Shown piece after piece: positions 1-6,439 of a stretch of DNA of 18,088 bases (position 1 is its first letter; the number at the start of each line of letters is the position of its first letter). The position numbers were made by a program, and so were the translations under genes. Under the pieces are notes generated by a model. That model worked only from the letters and a program-made list of their open reading frames with translations. It was not told the DNA's origin and did not search any database. The stretch is from assembly GCA_964624765.1 (NCBI GenBank), contig CAZUZO010000064.1, positions 1 to 18,088 of the forward strand, in the 5' to 3' direction. The stretch is from JAGTVB01 sp964624765. GTDB lineage: Bacteria; Pseudomonadota; Gammaproteobacteria; HK1.

Positions 1-166
1 GACAAAATCGTCGGGAACGATTTTGAACAGCGGGAAGCTGGCCCCGAAGGGGCGAGCCCCAAGGATGGGGCGAGTAACAACCGAAGTGTACAAACGAGTA
101 CATGAGGATTCTGAGCCGTCGCGCAACGCAGCTATGGCAAGCGCAGCAGTTTTTAAAACAGCTTCT
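1..166. repeat. Family A palindromic repeat, long form, 5' part outside the window
   Basis: This is the right-hand portion of a dispersed structured repeat. It ends at 150-166 in TTTTTAAAACAGCTTCT, the exact reverse complement of the left end of the copy at 17903. Inside are nested hairpins: an 8-bp stem (4-11 with 17-24), GCCCC/GGGGC at 41-53 and a second GCCCC/GGGGC at 56-71. The rest (about 72-149) matches the copy at the window end almost base for base. No transposase is encoded. Inverted ends, compact size and several copies suggest a MITE or REP-like non-autonomous element. The copy sits directly upstream of fis, so it may contribute to or disrupt the fis 5' region. Confidence 0.8.
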
Positions 167-304
167 AACGATCATCGGCTATCACATGCCTTTGTCCCAC
201 AGGCTGGGCTATCTCAGAAAACAAGCAAGAGATACTTGGAATTTTCGGCGATGAAGAACGAACCAGCATTGAATCGGATGTACTTCGCAGAAGATGAGCG
301 CAAC

Positions 305-311
305 AAGGAGG
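305..311 (+). promoter_or_regulatory. Shine-Dalgarno site fixing the fis start
   Basis: AAGGAGG lies 5 nt before the ATG at 317. It is a near-perfect ribosome binding site and selects this start over the in-frame upstream ATGs at 251 and 278 and over the long extension that runs back into the repeat. Confidence 0.8.
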
Positions 312-316
312 ATGGG

Positions 317-607
317 ATGAATGTCGAAGCGCAAAGTGTTGGAGCGACGTTTTGGATCGCGCGGGATCGAGTCGATCCGAACGAGCCGCTTCGCAACTGC
401 GTCAAGAACGCTATTGAGAATTTCCTCTCGGATCTGAATGGGTATCCGACGAGCGGGCTGTATCGGCTGGTCATGGACGAAGTCGAGATGCCTTTGTTGG
501 AGGCGGTGATGCGCTACAGCCGTGGTAACCATAGCAAGGCCGCCACCTTGCTGGGGATCAACCGTGGCACGTTGCGCAAGAAGCTCAGGCAACATAGCCT
601 CGAGTAA
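317..607 (+). CDS. fis: DNA-binding protein Fis (nucleoid-associated regulator)
   Basis: Fis is a small homodimeric nucleoid protein that bends DNA and regulates rRNA, recombination and growth-phase genes. The chosen ATG gives 96 residues, against 98 in E. coli. Residues 23-60 match the dimerisation helices (EPLRNCVKNAIENF, LYRLVMDEVEMPLLEAVM). The C-terminal helix-turn-helix is almost canonical, with RGNHSKAATLLGINRGTLRKKL at about 68-89. The frame stays open upstream to position 23, through the repeat, giving a possible 194-residue reading. The strong ribosome site at 305-311 and the normal Fis length argue against that extension. dusB, commonly upstream of fis in gammaproteobacteria, is not in the 316 bp before the gene. 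purH starts 63 bp downstream on the same strand. Confidence 0.95.
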   Translation: MNVEAQSVGATFWIARDRVDPNEPLRNCVKNAIENFLSDLNGYPTSGLYRLVMDEVEMPLLEAVMRYSRGNHSKAATLLGINRGTLRKKLRQHSLE

Positions 608-670
608 CCTGTAGGGGGGGCTGGACCGGGTTCCTGGAAGATAACGATTGGCTATTGAGGTGGACTAAGC

Positions 671-2233
671 TTGGGAATTCGGCGTGCGCTGATCAGCGTG
701 TTCGATAAGTCCGGGGTGGTGGACTTGGCAAGGGCCCTCCACGAGCTCGAGGTTGAGATTCTTTCCACCGGTGGTACGGCCCGACTCCTCACCGAGCATG
801 GGGTGCCTCTGGTGCAGGTGGCCGAGTACACCGGCTTTCCGGAGATGATGGAGGGTCGGGTCAAGACACTCCATCCCCGCATCCATGGGGGGCTGCTGGG
901 CCGGCCAGGACGGGACGACGCCGTGATGGCGCAGCATGGCATCCGTGCCATCGATCTCTTGGTGGTGAACCTTTATCCGTTCGAACACGTGATCCGCCAG
1001 CCTGGGGGCGATCGGGATCGCGCCGTGGAGTTTATCGACGTCGGGGGTCCGGCGATGCTTAGGGCAGCGGCGAAGAACTTCGCGCACGTGACCGTGCTCG
1101 TCGAACCGGCTGACTATGGCCCGTTGCTCGAGGATCTGAGAATTGGGGGAGGTGAGGTCGGAGAGGCCAAGCGGCGTGCGCTGGCCGCCAAGGCGTTCGC
1201 TTTGACCGCTCGTTACGATAGCGCCATCGCCGCTTATCTGGGTACGCCGGACGCAGCTAGGGAATCCAATGGTTTGCCCGCGATCTTGAGTCTCCAGTTG
1301 GAGAAGGCTCAGGACATGCGCTATGGTGAAAATCCCCATCAACGGGGCGCCTTTTATATCGAGCGGGGGGCACCGTCGGGTACCGTTGCGGCTGCCCGTC
1401 AACGGCAAGGCAAAGCACTTTCCTACAATAATGTCGCCGATGCCGATGCCGCACTGGCGTGTGTGAGGGCTTTTGCAAGGCCCACTTGCGTCATCGTGAA
1501 GCACGCGAACCCCTGTGGAGTGGCCAGTGCCGAGAACATACGAACGGCTTATGAGCGGGCCTTTCGAACCGATCCCACGTCGGCTTTCGGAGGTATCGTG
1601 GCGCTGAATCGTGCGCTGGATGGCGAGACCGCAGAGGCCATTTTGGAGCACCAATTCGTAGAGGTGATCGTCGCGCCAGAGATGGTTGAGGGTGCCCTGC
1701 GGGCTCTTTCCCGTAAGCCGGATGTGCGGGTGTTAACGTGTGGCCAATGGCAAAGCGAGACCATCGACGGATTGGACTATAAACGGGTAGCCGGCGGTCT
1801 ACTCGCGCAAGATTGGGATTCGGGTCGGGTTTCCGCGTCGCAGCTGAATGCTGTGACCGTACATCGCCCAAGTCGCGAGGAGTTCACGGAGCTGCTGTTT
1901 GCCTGGAACGTCGTCAAATTTGTCAAATCGAACGCCATCGTTTTTGGGCGGGAAGAAATGACCATCGGGATTGGCGCTGGCCAGATGAGTCGCATCGAAA
2001 GCGTCAGGATCGCGATCCTCAAGGCGCAGGCAAGCGGCCTCGATACGGTCGGTGCGGTGATGGCCTCAGATGCCTTTTTCCCTTTTCGCGACGGCATCGT
2101 TGCTGCCGCAGAGGCGGGCATCAAGGCGGTGATTCAGCCGGGAGGGTCGATACGCGACCAGGAAGTTATCGACGCCGCCAATGCCCACGGTATGGCCATG
2201 GTGTTTACCGGCATGCGGCATTTCCGGCACTAG
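671..2233 (+). CDS. purH: Bifunctional AICAR formyltransferase / IMP cyclohydrolase
   Basis: PurH catalyses the last two steps of de novo IMP synthesis: formylation of AICAR with 10-formyl-tetrahydrofolate, then ring closure. It has 520 residues, close to the usual 525-530. The N-terminal MGS-like cyclohydrolase domain begins RRALISVFDKSGVVDLARAL and contains EILSTGGTARLL and MEGRVKTLHPRIHGG. The transformylase domain carries the catalytic Lys-His pair in VKHANPCGVA near residue 276, and LRYGENPHQ-type sequence (MRYGENPHQRGAF) near 217. The start is TTG at 671, supported by GAGGTGG at 657-663 with 7-nt spacing and by alignment with family N-termini. The gene ends 25 bp before purD, and the fis-purH-purD order is the common gammaproteobacterial arrangement, so purHD is probably co-transcribed. 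Confidence 0.97.
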   Translation: MGIRRALISVFDKSGVVDLARALHELEVEILSTGGTARLLTEHGVPLVQVAEYTGFPEMMEGRVKTLHPRIHGGLLGRPGRDDAVMAQHGIRAIDLLVVNLYPFEHVIRQPGGDRDRAVEFIDVGGPAMLRAAAKNFAHVTVLVEPADYGPLLEDLRIGGGEVGEAKRRALAAKAFALTARYDSAIAAYLGTPDAARESNGLPAILSLQLEKAQDMRYGENPHQRGAFYIERGAPSGTVAAARQRQGKALSYNNVADADAALACVRAFARPTCVIVKHANPCGVASAENIRTAYERAFRTDPTSAFGGIVALNRALDGETAEAILEHQFVEVIVAPEMVEGALRALSRKPDVRVLTCGQWQSETIDGLDYKRVAGGLLAQDWDSGRVSASQLNAVTVHRPSREEFTELLFAWNVVKFVKSNAIVFGREEMTIGIGAGQMSRIESVRIAILKAQASGLDTVGAVMASDAFFPFRDGIVAAAEAGIKAVIQPGGSIRDQEVIDAANAHGMAMVFTGMRHFRH

Positions 2234-2258
2234 CCGCGGTTTGGCAGGGAATTCGCTC

Positions 2259-3551
2259 ATGAAGGTGCTCATCATTGGTGGCGGTGGTCGCGAGCATGCC
2301 CTGGCTTGGAAAACAGCCGAGTCAGAACAGGTCGAGAGGGTCTATGTCGCGCCGGGTAACGGGGGAACAGCGCTCGAGCGTAAGGTGCAGAACGTTCCGA
2401 TCCATTCAGGAGATATCCCACGGCTGGTCGCCTTTGCCCACCAGCAGCACATCGACCTGACCATCGTCGGGCCAGAAGCCCCGATCGTGGCGGGCGTCGT
2501 GGACCAGTTTGAGCAAGTCGGGCTTCGCTGCTTGGGGCCTAGCCAGGCGGCCGCGAGGTTAGAAGGTTCCAAGGCGTTCAGCAAGGCCTTCCTGGCCAGG
2601 CATGCTATTCCGACTGCGGACTACGCTACGTTCACTGAAGTGGAGGCGGCAAGGGCGTATATTCGTAGCCGAGGTGTTCCTATCGTGGTCAAGGCTGACG
2701 GTTTGGCGGCCGGCAAGGGGGTCATGGTTGCCTTTGACAACGATGAGGCCATTGCCGCGGTGACCCGGATGTTATCGGGCGAGGCATTTGGCGACGCTGG
2801 CCGGCGCGTCGTGATCGAGGACTATTTGCAGGGCGAAGAGGCGAGCTTTATCGCCTTGGTCGATGGCGAGCACATCCTCCCGCTGGCCTCTTCCCAGGAC
2901 CACAAGCCGCGGGACGAAGGAGACCGTGGGCCGAATACCGGGGGTATGGGGGCCTACTCTCCCGCCCCGGTGGTGACCGATGCGGTTCACGAGCGTATCT
3001 TGCGGGATATCATGGCACCCACGGTAGCGGGCTTAGCCGCCGAGGGGATGCCCTACCGGGGCTTTCTCTACGCAGGTTTGATGATCGGGGCCGACGGATC
3101 GGCGCGGGTGTTGGAGTTCAACTGTCGAGCGGGTGATCCAGAGACACAGCCCCTTCTCATGCGTTTGCAGACCGATCTCGTGGAACTCTGCGAGGCGGCG
3201 CTAGCAGGTCATCTGCACGAAGCCGACTGCCGGTGGGACGAGCGTGCCGCGCTGGGGGTGGTGATGGCGGCCTCTGGCTATCCGGGTCACTATCTCTCCG
3301 GCGAGGTTATCAGCGGTCTGGATGCCGCTTTGCCGAACACAAAGGTATTTCACGCCGCCACCCAACAGGAAGGGTCACAGATAGTGACCGCCGGTGGAAG
3401 GGTACTTTGTGTCTGCGCTTTGGGCTCGACCATTTCGGAGGCTGAAGCGTTAGCCTACCAACGTGTACGAGGCATCCACTGGGACCATCTGTTTTACCGA
3501 CGTGATATCGGCTATCGCGCGTTGGCGTGTCACTCGAGGGCCAACACATAG
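2259..3551 (+). CDS. purD: Phosphoribosylamine--glycine ligase (GAR synthetase)
   Basis: PurD is an ATP-grasp enzyme joining glycine to phosphoribosylamine, step two of purine synthesis. It has 430 residues, essentially the E. coli length (429). It starts MKVLIIGGGGREHALAWK, the N-terminal glycine-rich Rossmann-type loop. The ATP-grasp core shows VVKADGLAAGKGV near 143-155, GPNTGGMGAYSPAPV near 224-238 and the metal/ATP-binding segment EFNCRAGDPETQPLL near 286-300. The C-terminus ends with the usual RGIHWDHLFYRRDIGYRAL. The frame is open back to 2181, but that part overlaps purH. AGGGA at 2246-2250 places the start at ATG 2259. No convincing terminator is visible downstream; a family A repeat begins about 125 bp later. 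Confidence 0.97.
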   Translation: MKVLIIGGGGREHALAWKTAESEQVERVYVAPGNGGTALERKVQNVPIHSGDIPRLVAFAHQQHIDLTIVGPEAPIVAGVVDQFEQVGLRCLGPSQAAARLEGSKAFSKAFLARHAIPTADYATFTEVEAARAYIRSRGVPIVVKADGLAAGKGVMVAFDNDEAIAAVTRMLSGEAFGDAGRRVVIEDYLQGEEASFIALVDGEHILPLASSQDHKPRDEGDRGPNTGGMGAYSPAPVVTDAVHERILRDIMAPTVAGLAAEGMPYRGFLYAGLMIGADGSARVLEFNCRAGDPETQPLLMRLQTDLVELCEAALAGHLHEADCRWDERAALGVVMAASGYPGHYLSGEVISGLDAALPNTKVFHAATQQEGSQIVTAGGRVLCVCALGSTISEAEALAYQRVRGIHWDHLFYRRDIGYRALACHSRANT

Positions 3552-3676
3552 CGCTGGTTTCGATGCCATGTGCTCCACAATCAACGGACCTTGCCCGCTG
3601 GTCAGCGCCGACACACTGTTTTTACGCTGGTACCAGCGCGGGAGCGGCAAGGCGCGCTGCTGCGCATCGCCGCTCA

Positions 3677-3820
3677 GAAGCTGTTTTAGAAATGTCACGA
3701 GCGCCGGCAGAGCAAGGCGTGCGGTGGTGAGCAACCGGAGTGTACAGGGGAGTACATGAGGATTGCGATCTACCGTGCAACGCAGCTCTGGCAAGCGCAG
3801 TAATTTTAAAACAGGTTTTC
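3677..3820. repeat. Family A palindromic repeat, short form
   Basis: The left end GAAGCTGTTTTAGAAATGTC at 3677 and the right end ATTTTAAAACAGG followed by TTTTC (about 3803-3820) are inverted ends related to those of the copies at 1 and 17903; the right end has diverged. The outer parts match the other copies (GCCGGCAGAGCAAGGCG, GGAGTGTAC, GAGTACATGAGGAT). The internal block of about 80 bp carrying the three hairpins in the long form is absent, replaced by a few bases near 3720-3730. The 10-mer GCAAGCGCAG occurs at 3791 and again at 3823. This copy fills most of the 315-bp gap between purD and the cupin gene; I see no gene in the gap. Confidence 0.75.
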
Positions 3821-3866
3821 AGGCAAGCGCAGTCGCTTTAGGGAACAGGTTTCTTAACCGCGAGCC

Positions 3867-4355
3867 ATGCAACTCATCACCCAAAATCACCTGGAATCGC
3901 TGTCGTCTCAGGCCCAGCGTTCGGCGCGAAGACGCGCGAATTGGAACCTGCATCCCAGGCTGGCTGACCCGATTCAGCGTTTCTGTAACGCAATGGAGCC
4001 GGGGACCTATGTTCGACCCCACCGCCACCAGCTGTTCGGTCGTTGGGAGCTGTTCCTTGCCATCACCGGTGCGGCCTTAGTGGTGACATTCGGTCATGAT
4101 GGAAGTTTGCTGACACGGACAGTGATTGGCGTCGACGGCCCCCATTACGGGCTCGAGATCCCTGTGGGAGTTTGGCATACAGTGGTCTCGCTGCGGTCCG
4201 GTACCGTGTTGTTCGAAGTGAAGCCGGGCCCCTACGCGCCTCTGACGGATAAGGATTTTGCACCCTGGGCGCCGGCGGAGGGAGAGAGCGCGTGTACGCG
4301 CTTCGAACGCTGGTTTCGGGAGGGCTCGATCGGGAGCCATCCACCGAGCGTCTAG
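3867..4355 (+). CDS. WbuC-family cupin-fold metalloprotein
   Basis: This is a 162-residue single-domain cupin. The first motif carries PGTYVRPHRH (His52, His54) followed by WELF (Glu61), and the second carries IPVGVWHTVV (His104), giving the usual three-His-one-Glu metal set. The tail GPYAPLTDKDFAPWAPAEG at about 121-139 is characteristic of the WbuC group, named after an O-antigen cluster gene. The biochemical role of the group is not settled; no signal peptide is seen, so it is probably cytoplasmic. The start at ATG 3867 fits the family N-terminus (xLIxxxxLxxLSxQA), though its ribosome site is weak. The stop codon overlaps the GTG start of the VanZ-like gene, so the two are probably translated together. 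Confidence 0.85.
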   Translation: MQLITQNHLESLSSQAQRSARRRANWNLHPRLADPIQRFCNAMEPGTYVRPHRHQLFGRWELFLAITGAALVVTFGHDGSLLTRTVIGVDGPHYGLEIPVGVWHTVVSLRSGTVLFEVKPGPYAPLTDKDFAPWAPAEGESACTRFERWFREGSIGSHPPSV

Positions 4356-4795
4356 TGGCATTCGAGCAGCGGGCGGAACGCACGCGGCTAAGGGGACTGG
4401 TGCTGGCCCTGTGCGCCGTCCTTTACATGGGATTCATTCATTACCTGTCATCGATCCCCGGTGATCCGACGATCGAAGCGGACTTGCCTCGGCTATTGCT
4501 CCAATGGCTAAATTCCAGTGTCCAAGATCTACTGCATGTGCCACTCTACGCCGTGCTGGCTTGGTTGTGGTGCCGGGCGCTGGGGGAGATGCGTCTCGGC
4601 AAGGCCGTCAGTGTCTCGATCGCGGTTGGAATAACGCTGCTCTACGCTGGCTTTGACGAATGGTACCAGGGGAGCATTCCTGGACGGACTGCCTCGCTTA
4701 CCGATTGGATTCTCGATGCTGTGGGCGTTGCGGCGGGTAGCTGGCTGTATGTGCGGCAGTTAGCAGCGCAGTCGTTGACAGCCCATCGCCCATAG
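4355..4795 (+). CDS. VanZ-like integral membrane protein
   Basis: This is a small membrane protein of 146 residues from GTG 4355 (TAGTG overlap with the cupin stop). A longer reading from GTG 4292 would overlap the cupin by 64 bp and is less likely. Four hydrophobic helices are visible: GLVLALCAVLYMGFIHYL, DLLHVPLYAVLAWLWCRAL, SIAVGITLLYAGF and DWILDAVGVAAGSWLYV. The motif DEWYQGSIPGRTASLTDW between helices 3 and 4 is the VanZ-family hallmark. VanZ itself is linked to low-level teicoplanin resistance, but chromosomal VanZ-like proteins in proteobacteria have no established function, and resistance should not be inferred. No other envelope genes are adjacent. Confidence 0.82.
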   Translation: MAFEQRAERTRLRGLVLALCAVLYMGFIHYLSSIPGDPTIEADLPRLLLQWLNSSVQDLLHVPLYAVLAWLWCRALGEMRLGKAVSVSIAVGITLLYAGFDEWYQGSIPGRTASLTDWILDAVGVAAGSWLYVRQLAAQSLTAHRP

Positions 4796-4805
4796 CTTCG
4801 ATCGG

Positions 4806-5399
4806 TTAGAGAACGCCCTTGGTGGAGGGGATTGTTCCTTCCAGACGTAGGTCCGGAGCGATGGCCGAGCGCAGGGCCCGTCCGAAGGCCTTGAATATCG
4901 TCTCGGCGATGTGGTGCGCGTTATTCCCAAACAGATTGTCGATATGCAGGGTGACCCCGGCATGGTTGACGAACGCCTGAAAGAACTCGTGCACAAGGTC
5001 CACATCGAAGGTACCGATGTGAGAGCGAGGGAACTGGACGCGATAGGCTAGGCTGGGGCGACCGGAGAAGTCGATGACCACCCGTGTTAACGCTTCATCC
5101 AAGGGGACGTAAGCATGGCCGTAACGGACAATTCCGGCCTTATCGGCGACGGCTTGCGCCACAGCCTGTCCGAGAACGATCCCAATATCTTCGACGGTAT
5201 GATGACCGTCGACCGGCAGGTCCCCCCGTGCGCGGAGTTCGAGATCAACGAGGCCGTGGCGTGCTACCTGCTCCAGCATATGTTCGAGGAAGGGGATACC
5301 GGTATCACATTGGGCGTTGCCGCCGCCGTCGAGATCGATGGCGAGCGTGATGGCTGTTTCGCGGGTCTTGCGTTCAATGGCGGCTTTACGATGAGCCAT
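4806..5399 (-). CDS. hisB: Imidazoleglycerol-phosphate dehydratase
   Basis: This enzyme dehydrates imidazoleglycerol phosphate to imidazole-acetol phosphate in histidine synthesis, using two manganese ions held by His/Glu motifs. It has 197 residues, the size of the monofunctional enzyme; the N-terminal phosphatase domain of enterobacterial HisB is absent. The two internal repeats show FLEHMLEQVARHGLVDL, GDLPVDGHHTVEDIGI and GNNAHHIAETIFKAFGRAL, and the C-terminus ends in the typical IPSTKGVL. The frame extends to 5495, but AAGGGAG sits 7 nt before ATG 5399 and the family starts with R-K-A-x-I-x-R-x-T-x-E-T, so 5399 is chosen. hisH, hisA and hisF are not present; the gene lies 88 bp downstream of dtd, probably in the same transcript. 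Confidence 0.95.
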   Translation of the reverse strand: MAHRKAAIERKTRETAITLAIDLDGGGNAQCDTGIPFLEHMLEQVARHGLVDLELRARGDLPVDGHHTVEDIGIVLGQAVAQAVADKAGIVRYGHAYVPLDEALTRVVIDFSGRPSLAYRVQFPRSHIGTFDVDLVHEFFQAFVNHAGVTLHIDNLFGNNAHHIAETIFKAFGRALRSAIAPDLRLEGTIPSTKGVL

Positions 5400-5406
5400 A
5401 CTCATG

Positions 5407-5413
5407 CTCCCTT
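5407..5413 (-). promoter_or_regulatory. Shine-Dalgarno site selecting the hisB start
   Basis: On the minus strand AAGGGAG lies 7 nt before ATG 5399. The other nearby ATG, at 5405, would be only 1 nt from it, too close for good initiation. Confidence 0.6.
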
Positions 5414-5452
5414 CAAGGTCGGAAAGCTGCGTGCATGCGCGAGCTACCGGGT

Positions 5453-5472
5453 GCGGCGCGTTCGCGCGCCGC
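5453..5472. other. Perfect 8-bp GC hairpin between dtd and hisB
   Basis: GCGGCGCG and CGCGCCGC form a perfect stem around a 4-nt loop, TTCG on the plus strand and CGAA on the minus strand. It lies in the 88-bp gap between the dtd stop and the hisB start. No run of T follows on either strand, so it does not look like an intrinsic terminator. An mRNA-processing or stability hairpin is possible. Confidence 0.5.
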
Positions 5473-5487
5473 AATCTCGCCTGGACT

Positions 5488-5940
5488 TCACGCACTGCGG
5501 TGGGGTTGGCGTAGCAAGAACGTCACCGGTCCATCGTTCACTAGAAAGACCCGCATATGAGCCCCGAAACGGCCTATTGCAACCTGCGTATGGAGGGTTT
5601 CTGCCTGGGCCGCGAGGTGATTGAATAACGACTCGCTTTGCTCTGGCGACGCTGCGGGACTGAAACTGGGTCGGCTTCCCTTGCGGGTGTCGGCGGCGAG
5701 GGTGAATTGGGGCACTAGCAGCAACGCACCTTCCACATCTACGATGCTCTTGTTCATTTTATCGTCGGCGTCGGCAAATACCCGATAGTGAAGTATTCTC
5801 TGCAGAAGCCGACGGGCATCCGCTTCGGTATCCGTGCGTTCGACTGCCACGAATGCCAAAAGGCCAGGGCCGATGGCAGCGACGGTCTGGTCTTCGACCT
5901 CGACCCGTGCTTGCGTCACCCGCTGCAACAACGCGATCAA
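5488..5940 (-). CDS. dtd: D-aminoacyl-tRNA deacylase
   Basis: Dtd hydrolyses D-aminoacyl (and glycyl) esters from mischarged tRNAs, a cytoplasmic proofreading step. It has 150 residues; E. coli Dtd has 145. It begins MIALLQRVTQARVEVE. The two active-site motifs are PQFTLAADTRKGSRPSF (residues 77-93) and NDGPVTF (135-141, with the Gly-cisPro pair 137-138). The position that is Ser in the common SQFTL form is Pro77 here; other catalytic features are kept, so activity is likely. The start is TTG at 5940, with AGGA at 5947-5950 (minus strand) 6 nt upstream. A family B mobile repeat begins 18 bp upstream of the start codon, so the promoter must lie in or beyond that insert. Confidence 0.95.
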   Translation of the reverse strand: MIALLQRVTQARVEVEDQTVAAIGPGLLAFVAVERTDTEADARRLLQRILHYRVFADADDKMNKSIVDVEGALLLVPQFTLAADTRKGSRPSFSPAASPEQSESLFNHLAAQAETLHTQVAIGRFGAHMRVFLVNDGPVTFLLRQPHRSA

Positions 5941-5946
5941 TCGCTA

Positions 5947-5950
5947 TCCT
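5947..5950 (-). promoter_or_regulatory. Shine-Dalgarno site supporting the dtd TTG start
   Basis: AGGA within GGCAGGAT on the minus strand is 6 nt from the TTG at 5940. It is squeezed between the start codon and the inserted family B element, whose target duplication begins at 5954. Confidence 0.5.
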
Positions 5951-5958
5951 GCCCTGAG

Positions 5959-6097
5959 AGCTTGTGAAAAAACCTGCTACACGACCCGATAGCGGCGTTG
6001 GGCGGTGCTCGCTCCTCGCCTATCTATTTGATATGTCTCTCGGCTTCGCGCCGTCCGCCTGGCTCTCGTGCCGCTCGCGACGGTTTTTTCACAAGCT
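5959..6097. mobile_element. MITE-like element (family B) with perfect 16-bp inverted ends and target duplication
   Basis: AGCTTGTGAAAAAACC at 5959-5974 is the exact reverse complement of GGTTTTTTCACAAGCT at 6082-6097, giving a 139-bp unit. The pentamer CTGAG flanks it directly on both sides (5954-5958 and 6098-6102), which is the signature of transposition with a 5-bp target duplication. The interior has no credible ORF, so the element is non-autonomous and must have been moved by a transposase encoded elsewhere. It is unrelated in sequence to the family A repeat. The intact ends and duplication suggest a fairly recent insertion, right at the 5' end of dtd. Confidence 0.8.
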
Positions 6098-6439
6098 CTG
6101 AGGAGGTGTACTCGGTTCAGAGATGTCTTCGGAGACACCTCTCGGCAGCCGGGGCAGAACCGCCAGTTCGCGCCATTGGTTGAGAAACGGTGGTCAAATA
6201 ATGATGAACATCACGTCGCCTTCTCGTATGTTGTTCCGGATTCTGGCGAACTTCAAGGGCAATCTGAGAGCGTTCGGCCTAACGCCGCCCTGTAGCCTCA
6301 TTTCTGCTGTCCTGCCGGCCTTGTCGGTGCCGCGGCGCTCAATCCTCGCCGGTATCTCCATCCGTGTTGCCGAGGTTCGGTGCTAGACTGGCAGGGCAGG
6401 ACGGTTTTCGTGATAATGCGCGCTTTCGAGGGATTGAAT
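6098..6439. other. Intergenic region between the family B element and rdgC
   Basis: No gene is recognised in these 342 bp. Short ORFs (for example 6123-6386 plus) resemble no family I know and lack ribosome sites. A weak inverted repeat, GAGGTGT at 6103-6109 with ACACCTC at 6135-6141, is present. The region should carry the rdgC promoter and the original dtd upstream sequence, but I cannot identify a convincing -35/-10 pair. Confidence 0.5.

Noticed and set aside
665..1654. 329-codon open frame on the minus strand opposite purH
   Set aside because: It lies wholly inside a clear purH gene, has no ribosome site or family resemblance, and is the kind of antisense frame GC-rich codon usage creates.
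3625..3638. Palindrome CGCTGGTACCAGCG with an adjacent T-run after purD
   Set aside because: The T-run precedes the palindrome on the plus strand, and on the minus strand the tract that follows is A, so it is not an intrinsic terminator in either direction.
4355..4795. Reading the VanZ-like gene as a glycopeptide resistance determinant
   Set aside because: VanZ-fold proteins are widespread in chromosomes without resistance, and no vanHAX-type genes are nearby.
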